64,000 nucleotides of DNA. Source: JAAYZM01 sp964510785 (GTDB lineage: Bacteria > Actinomycetota > Actinomycetes > Actinomycetales > Cellulomonadaceae). A model generated the notes under the pieces. The model made no database searches. It was not told the DNA's origin and saw nothing but the letters and a program-made list of their open reading frames with translations. The position numbers and the translations under genes were made by a program. Location of the stretch: assembly GCA_964510785.1 (NCBI GenBank), contig CAZECM010000002.1, forward strand, positions 1 to 64,000, given 5' to 3'. Below are positions 61,424-64,000 of the stretch, one piece after another (the first letter of the stretch is position 1; the number at the start of each line of letters is the position of its first letter).

Positions 61424-62788
61424 ATGCCCAGCGCCCCCGTCGTCATCGTGATGACCAGCAACGGCGTGGGGATGGGGCACCTGTCACGCCAGCTCGCCAC
61501 GGTGCTGAGCGCGGGGACCCGGATGCGCGCCGTCGTGCTCTCCCTCTCCGGCGCCCTGCCCCGCATCATGGCGGCCGACGCGGGCGGCGAGCTCGAGGAG
61601 GCGGCCGACCTCGGGATCCGCTACGAGTACTGCCCAAGCTGGGAGTCGCCGTGGCTCACCGTGCCGGGGCGCCCCACCGCCGTGAACCGAGCGCTGCGCT
61701 ACACCCGCTGGGCGCCGTACCTCCGCGAGCGCGTCATCGCCCTCGCGCGGGAGACGGGAGCAAGCGCCCTCGTGTTCGACGGCGTCGCCCCCTACCGCGG
61801 CCTCCTCCAGGCACGCGCCGCGCTCCCCTCCGTGCGCTTCGCCTGGGTGCGGCGCGGCATGTGGCGGCCCGGCGCACCGGCACGTCGCCTCGACGCCGCA
61901 CGGCACTTCGACCTGACGATCGAGCCGGGGGACGTCGCCGCGGCGTACGACCGGGGGCCGACGGCGGGACGCAGCGACGCGACACCCGTGACCCCGGTCA
62001 GCCTCACCGCGGCGCTGCGCACCTCCACCCGGGACGAGGCGCGCGCGGCACTCGGGCTGCCCGCCGAGGGGCCGGTGCTGCTGCTCGCGCCCGGTTCCGG
62101 GGCGCTCGGCTCCGTGGACGCCGCCGTCGCGGCCGTGCTCGACGAGGTCCGCGCGAACGCCCCGGACTGGCACGTCGCCCTCACCCGCCAGGCCATCGCG
62201 CGGCACGGCGACGGCGGCTCGGCCGGGCCGGGCCGGGGCATCACCGTGCTCGACGACGTCTACCCGCTCGCGCGCCACCTCGCCGCCTTCGACGCGGCCG
62301 TGGGCGCCGCCGGATACAACGCCGTGCACGAGCTCACCGCGTCCGGTGTGCCGAGCCTCTTCCTACCGAGCACGCGGCACGCGACGGACGACCAGGAGGC
62401 ACGCGCCCGGGGGCTCGCGGACCTGGGTGCCGCTCTCGTCTCCGACGGCACGGACCTGCCGGTCGCCCTGGCCCGGCTCGTCGACGAGGACGTGCGTGCC
62501 GGGTTGGCGGCCGCGAGCCGCGCGCTGCCGCAGCCGCACGGGGCGTCGCAGATCGCGGACCTCGCCGTCGGCCTCGCCACGGACGGCGCCCCGGACGGCG
62601 GACCGCTCGACACGCGGCGCCCTTCACGTTCACCGCTGCCGTTGCCCGCGGGCGGCGAGCTCACGTCCGAGATCGACGGGGCGACCGTGCGCGCAGGCCG
62701 GCCGGTCGAGCACGTGCTCGCGGGCAGCTCGCCGGAGTACCAGGCGGTGCGGCGGCGCGCCGCGGAGTGGGTCTACCGCTCGGGTTGA
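61424..62788 (+). CDS. MurG-like glycosyltransferase (GT28 type)
   Basis: A 454-residue GT-B protein. The N-terminal NGVGMGHLSRQLATVL is a MurG/UGT-like glycine-rich acceptor loop; the C-terminal part has PVLLLAPGSGALGS, the AAVGAAGYNAVHELTASGVPSLFLP donor-binding motif and Gln/Glu of DDQEARA. The extra C-terminal 75 residues are unmatched. Donor presumably a UDP-sugar. Leaderless ATG start. The 3' end overlaps the convergent unknown gene by 16 bases. Confidence 0.85.
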   Translation: MPSAPVVIVMTSNGVGMGHLSRQLATVLSAGTRMRAVVLSLSGALPRIMAADAGGELEEAADLGIRYEYCPSWESPWLTVPGRPTAVNRALRYTRWAPYLRERVIALARETGASALVFDGVAPYRGLLQARAALPSVRFAWVRRGMWRPGAPARRLDAARHFDLTIEPGDVAAAYDRGPTAGRSDATPVTPVSLTAALRTSTRDEARAALGLPAEGPVLLLAPGSGALGSVDAAVAAVLDEVRANAPDWHVALTRQAIARHGDGGSAGPGRGITVLDDVYPLARHLAAFDAAVGAAGYNAVHELTASGVPSLFLPSTRHATDDQEARARGLADLGAALVSDGTDLPVALARLVDEDVRAGLAAASRALPQPHGASQIADLAVGLATDGAPDGGPLDTRRPSRSPLPLPAGGELTSEIDGATVRAGRPVEHVLAGSSPEYQAVRRRAAEWVYRSG

Positions 62789-63429
62789 GCGGACTGAGCT
62801 GACTGCGCGGCGGCCATCTCACGCCGCTGCGCGCGCAAGGCCCGGCTGCGGCGCACCGCACCGGCCCACGAACGCGCCGGGGCGAGCCGGCCGGTCAGTG
62901 CGAGGCGCCGACCGGTGCGACGGGACCACCCCGCCGGGTCGTCTCCCAGGTCCGCGAGGAGCGCGACACCGATCTCGTCCGCGGGCACCCAGGCCCGCAC
63001 CCGCGGGTCGGTGTGGTCGAACAGGTCCCGGTCGAGGTCGGGGCTCGCCGCGGCGATCTGCGGCGCGTCGAGCTCCCGGTCCCGCAGCCACGCCGCGTCC
63101 CAGCGGGTGACGGGGCCGATAGCCGTGAGCCCGGGCAGGAACACACGGGTCACGATGCGACCGGGCACGCTGGCGCGCTCGGCCAGCCGCGTGACCGCGC
63201 CGCGGGCGAGCACGACACCCGCCGGGACGACGAGCGCGCCGTCGCGCGCCCCGAGGTCGAGGTCGGTCCGCACCAGGTGGGCGAGACGATCAGGCAGCCG
63301 TGCGCCGTCGTCGGGCACCTCGCCGACGATGCAGACGTACGCGACCTGGCCGAGGAGGCTCGCGAGCGTGGCGAGCAGCTCCGTGCGGGAGGCGGTGCCC
63401 ACGGGGACGACGGCGGGAACGGGGCGCAT
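62773..63429 (-). CDS. protein of unknown function in glycan cluster
   Basis: A 218-residue protein with no clear family. Some segments look like a stripped GT-A fold (TELLATLASLLGQVAYVCIVG near 17-37 and GALVVPAGVVLARGAV), but the DXD motif is not visible and the C-terminus is a basic helix ending in AAAQSAQSAQPER. The ATG at 63429 has TACGAT 7 bases upstream; an alternative ATG at 63438 with GAGGGG adds 3 residues. It is divergent from the partial GT2 gene. Function not assigned. Confidence 0.65.
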   Translation of the reverse strand: MRPVPAVVPVGTASRTELLATLASLLGQVAYVCIVGEVPDDGARLPDRLAHLVRTDLDLGARDGALVVPAGVVLARGAVTRLAERASVPGRIVTRVFLPGLTAIGPVTRWDAAWLRDRELDAPQIAAASPDLDRDLFDHTDPRVRAWVPADEIGVALLADLGDDPAGWSRRTGRRLALTGRLAPARSWAGAVRRSRALRAQRREMAAAQSAQSAQPER

Positions 63430-63436
63430 GCCCGCC

Positions 63437-63442
63437 ATCGTA
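63437..63442 (-). promoter_or_regulatory. -10 box of the unknown gene, leaderless type
   Basis: TACGAT on the minus strand is 7 bases before the ATG at 63429. It is only 11 bases from the divergent plus-strand box. Confidence 0.45.
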
Positions 63443-63452
63443 GGTGCCCCTC

Positions 63453-63458
63453 TAGACT
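63453..63458 (+). promoter_or_regulatory. -10 box of the partial GT2 gene, leaderless type
   Basis: TAGACT lies 7 bases before the GTG at 63466. The two boxes are so close that polymerase binding on the two sides should be mutually exclusive. Confidence 0.5.
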
Positions 63459-63465
63459 TCGCCGG

Positions 63466-64000
63466 GTGGACATCCGTCATGACAATCCCGTGGGCCGGGT
63501 CCCCGACACGAGACGGATGCACTCGACCCCCCTGCGGTTCGACGCCACCGGTTGGCGCTCCGGACGGGCGGGCGGGGCATGGGACGCCCCGGGCGACCTC
63601 GACGAGCGGCTCGCCGCGATCCTGCCCGCGCTCGACACGAGCCACCAGCTCGAGCTCGACGGCGCCGCCCCCCCGACCGCCGCACCCGCCGTGGCCCGCG
63701 TGCTGCACCGCGCCGTGGCCCGCGGCACCACCGTGGTGGGGCTCACCGACGACGCCGTCCGCGCGGCCCTCCCGGCGGACCTCGCCGCGCACGTGCCCAC
63801 GGTCCGGCCGGACACCGTGGTCGGTGACCTCGCCTGGGACGTCGCGGCCGTCGCCCAGCGTCGCGCCGCGCTGCGACCCCTGCTGCCGCCGCTGCCCCCC
63901 GTGAGCCTCGTGCTCGTGACGCGGCGCCCCGAGCTCGTCCCCGGGGCGGTGCGCCAGATGGCCACGCTCGACTACCCCGAGCTCGAGATCGTCGTGGGCC
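63466..64000 (+). CDS. family 2 glycosyltransferase, partial (runs off window)
   Basis: The frame is open from GTG at 63466 to the window end, with at least 178 residues. A variable N-terminal region of about 140 residues (SHQLELDGAAPP, VARGTTVVGLTDDAV) is followed by the start of a GT2 domain: PVSLVLVTRRPELVPGAV then QMATLDYPELEIVVG. The catalytic part lies beyond the window. An N-terminal extension of this kind is often seen in cluster GT2 proteins. Start has a leaderless -10. Confidence 0.8.
   Translation, partial: MDIRHDNPVGRVPDTRRMHSTPLRFDATGWRSGRAGGAWDAPGDLDERLAAILPALDTSHQLELDGAAPPTAAPAVARVLHRAVARGTTVVGLTDDAVRAALPADLAAHVPTVRPDTVVGDLAWDVAAVAQRRAALRPLLPPLPPVSLVLVTRRPELVPGAVRQMATLDYPELEIVVG

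Overview
The window is very GC-rich and almost fully coding. It is chromosomal DNA of a Gram-positive actinobacterium, most likely order Micrococcales and Cellulomonadaceae/Promicromonosporaceae-like; the family assignment is an inference. The support is a WhiB regulator, DUF3499, DUF5719 and TIGR03089 genes around manB/manA/ahcY (the layout also known from mycobacteria), a 13E12/DUF222 HNH protein, frequent GTG starts, and several starts that look leaderless (TANNNT six or seven bases before the start codon).

Layout. (1) 0-10.3 kb, mostly minus strand: a TetR-regulated RND exporter with a lipoprotein, ahcY, a Wzm/Wzt-type polysaccharide ABC exporter, a CDF metal transporter and a sugar-phosphate nucleotidyltransferase. 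(2) 10.5-26 kb: a secreted repeat protein, then the conserved block Trm112-like, manB, zinc ribbon, DUF3499, metallopeptidase-like, DUF222-HNH, DUF5719, a giant membrane glycosyltransferase, whiB, TIGR03089, manA and rmlB. (3) 26-39.4 kb: cell-wall and wall-polymer genes, comprising a collagen-like small protein, a SpoIID/LytB protein, a GT4, four glycerophosphotransferase-family genes in tandem, two tandem CHAP proteins and a PGRP-type amidase. (4) 39.4-42 kb: rmlD, rmlC and rmlA, completing dTDP-L-rhamnose synthesis with rmlB. (5) 42-55 kb: a strain-variable-looking block with lower GC, comprising glycosyltransferases, a degenerate asparagine-synthetase-like protein, methyltransferases, and two acyltransferase genes that share an exact 1,328-bp 5' portion and bracket a P-loop kinase/methyltransferase fusion. 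(6) 55-64 kb: a GT4, a UDP-sugar dehydrogenase, a third acyltransferase, a fifth glycerophosphotransferase, a MurG-like glycosyltransferase, an unknown protein, and the start of a GT2 gene that runs off the window.

Together the genes describe synthesis, decoration (acyl, methyl, glycerol- or polyol-phosphate), export and attachment of a rhamnose- and uronate- or HexNAcA-containing wall polysaccharide, plus hydrolases that remodel the wall. The most unusual structure is the exact duplication of the acyltransferase membrane domain at 48809-50136 and 52831-54158. It starts at the ATG and stops at the junction with a diverged SGNH domain, so it looks like a domain-exchange or gene-conversion cassette. 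No tRNA, rRNA, CRISPR array or transposase was seen, and no gap longer than about 300 bases lacks a gene.
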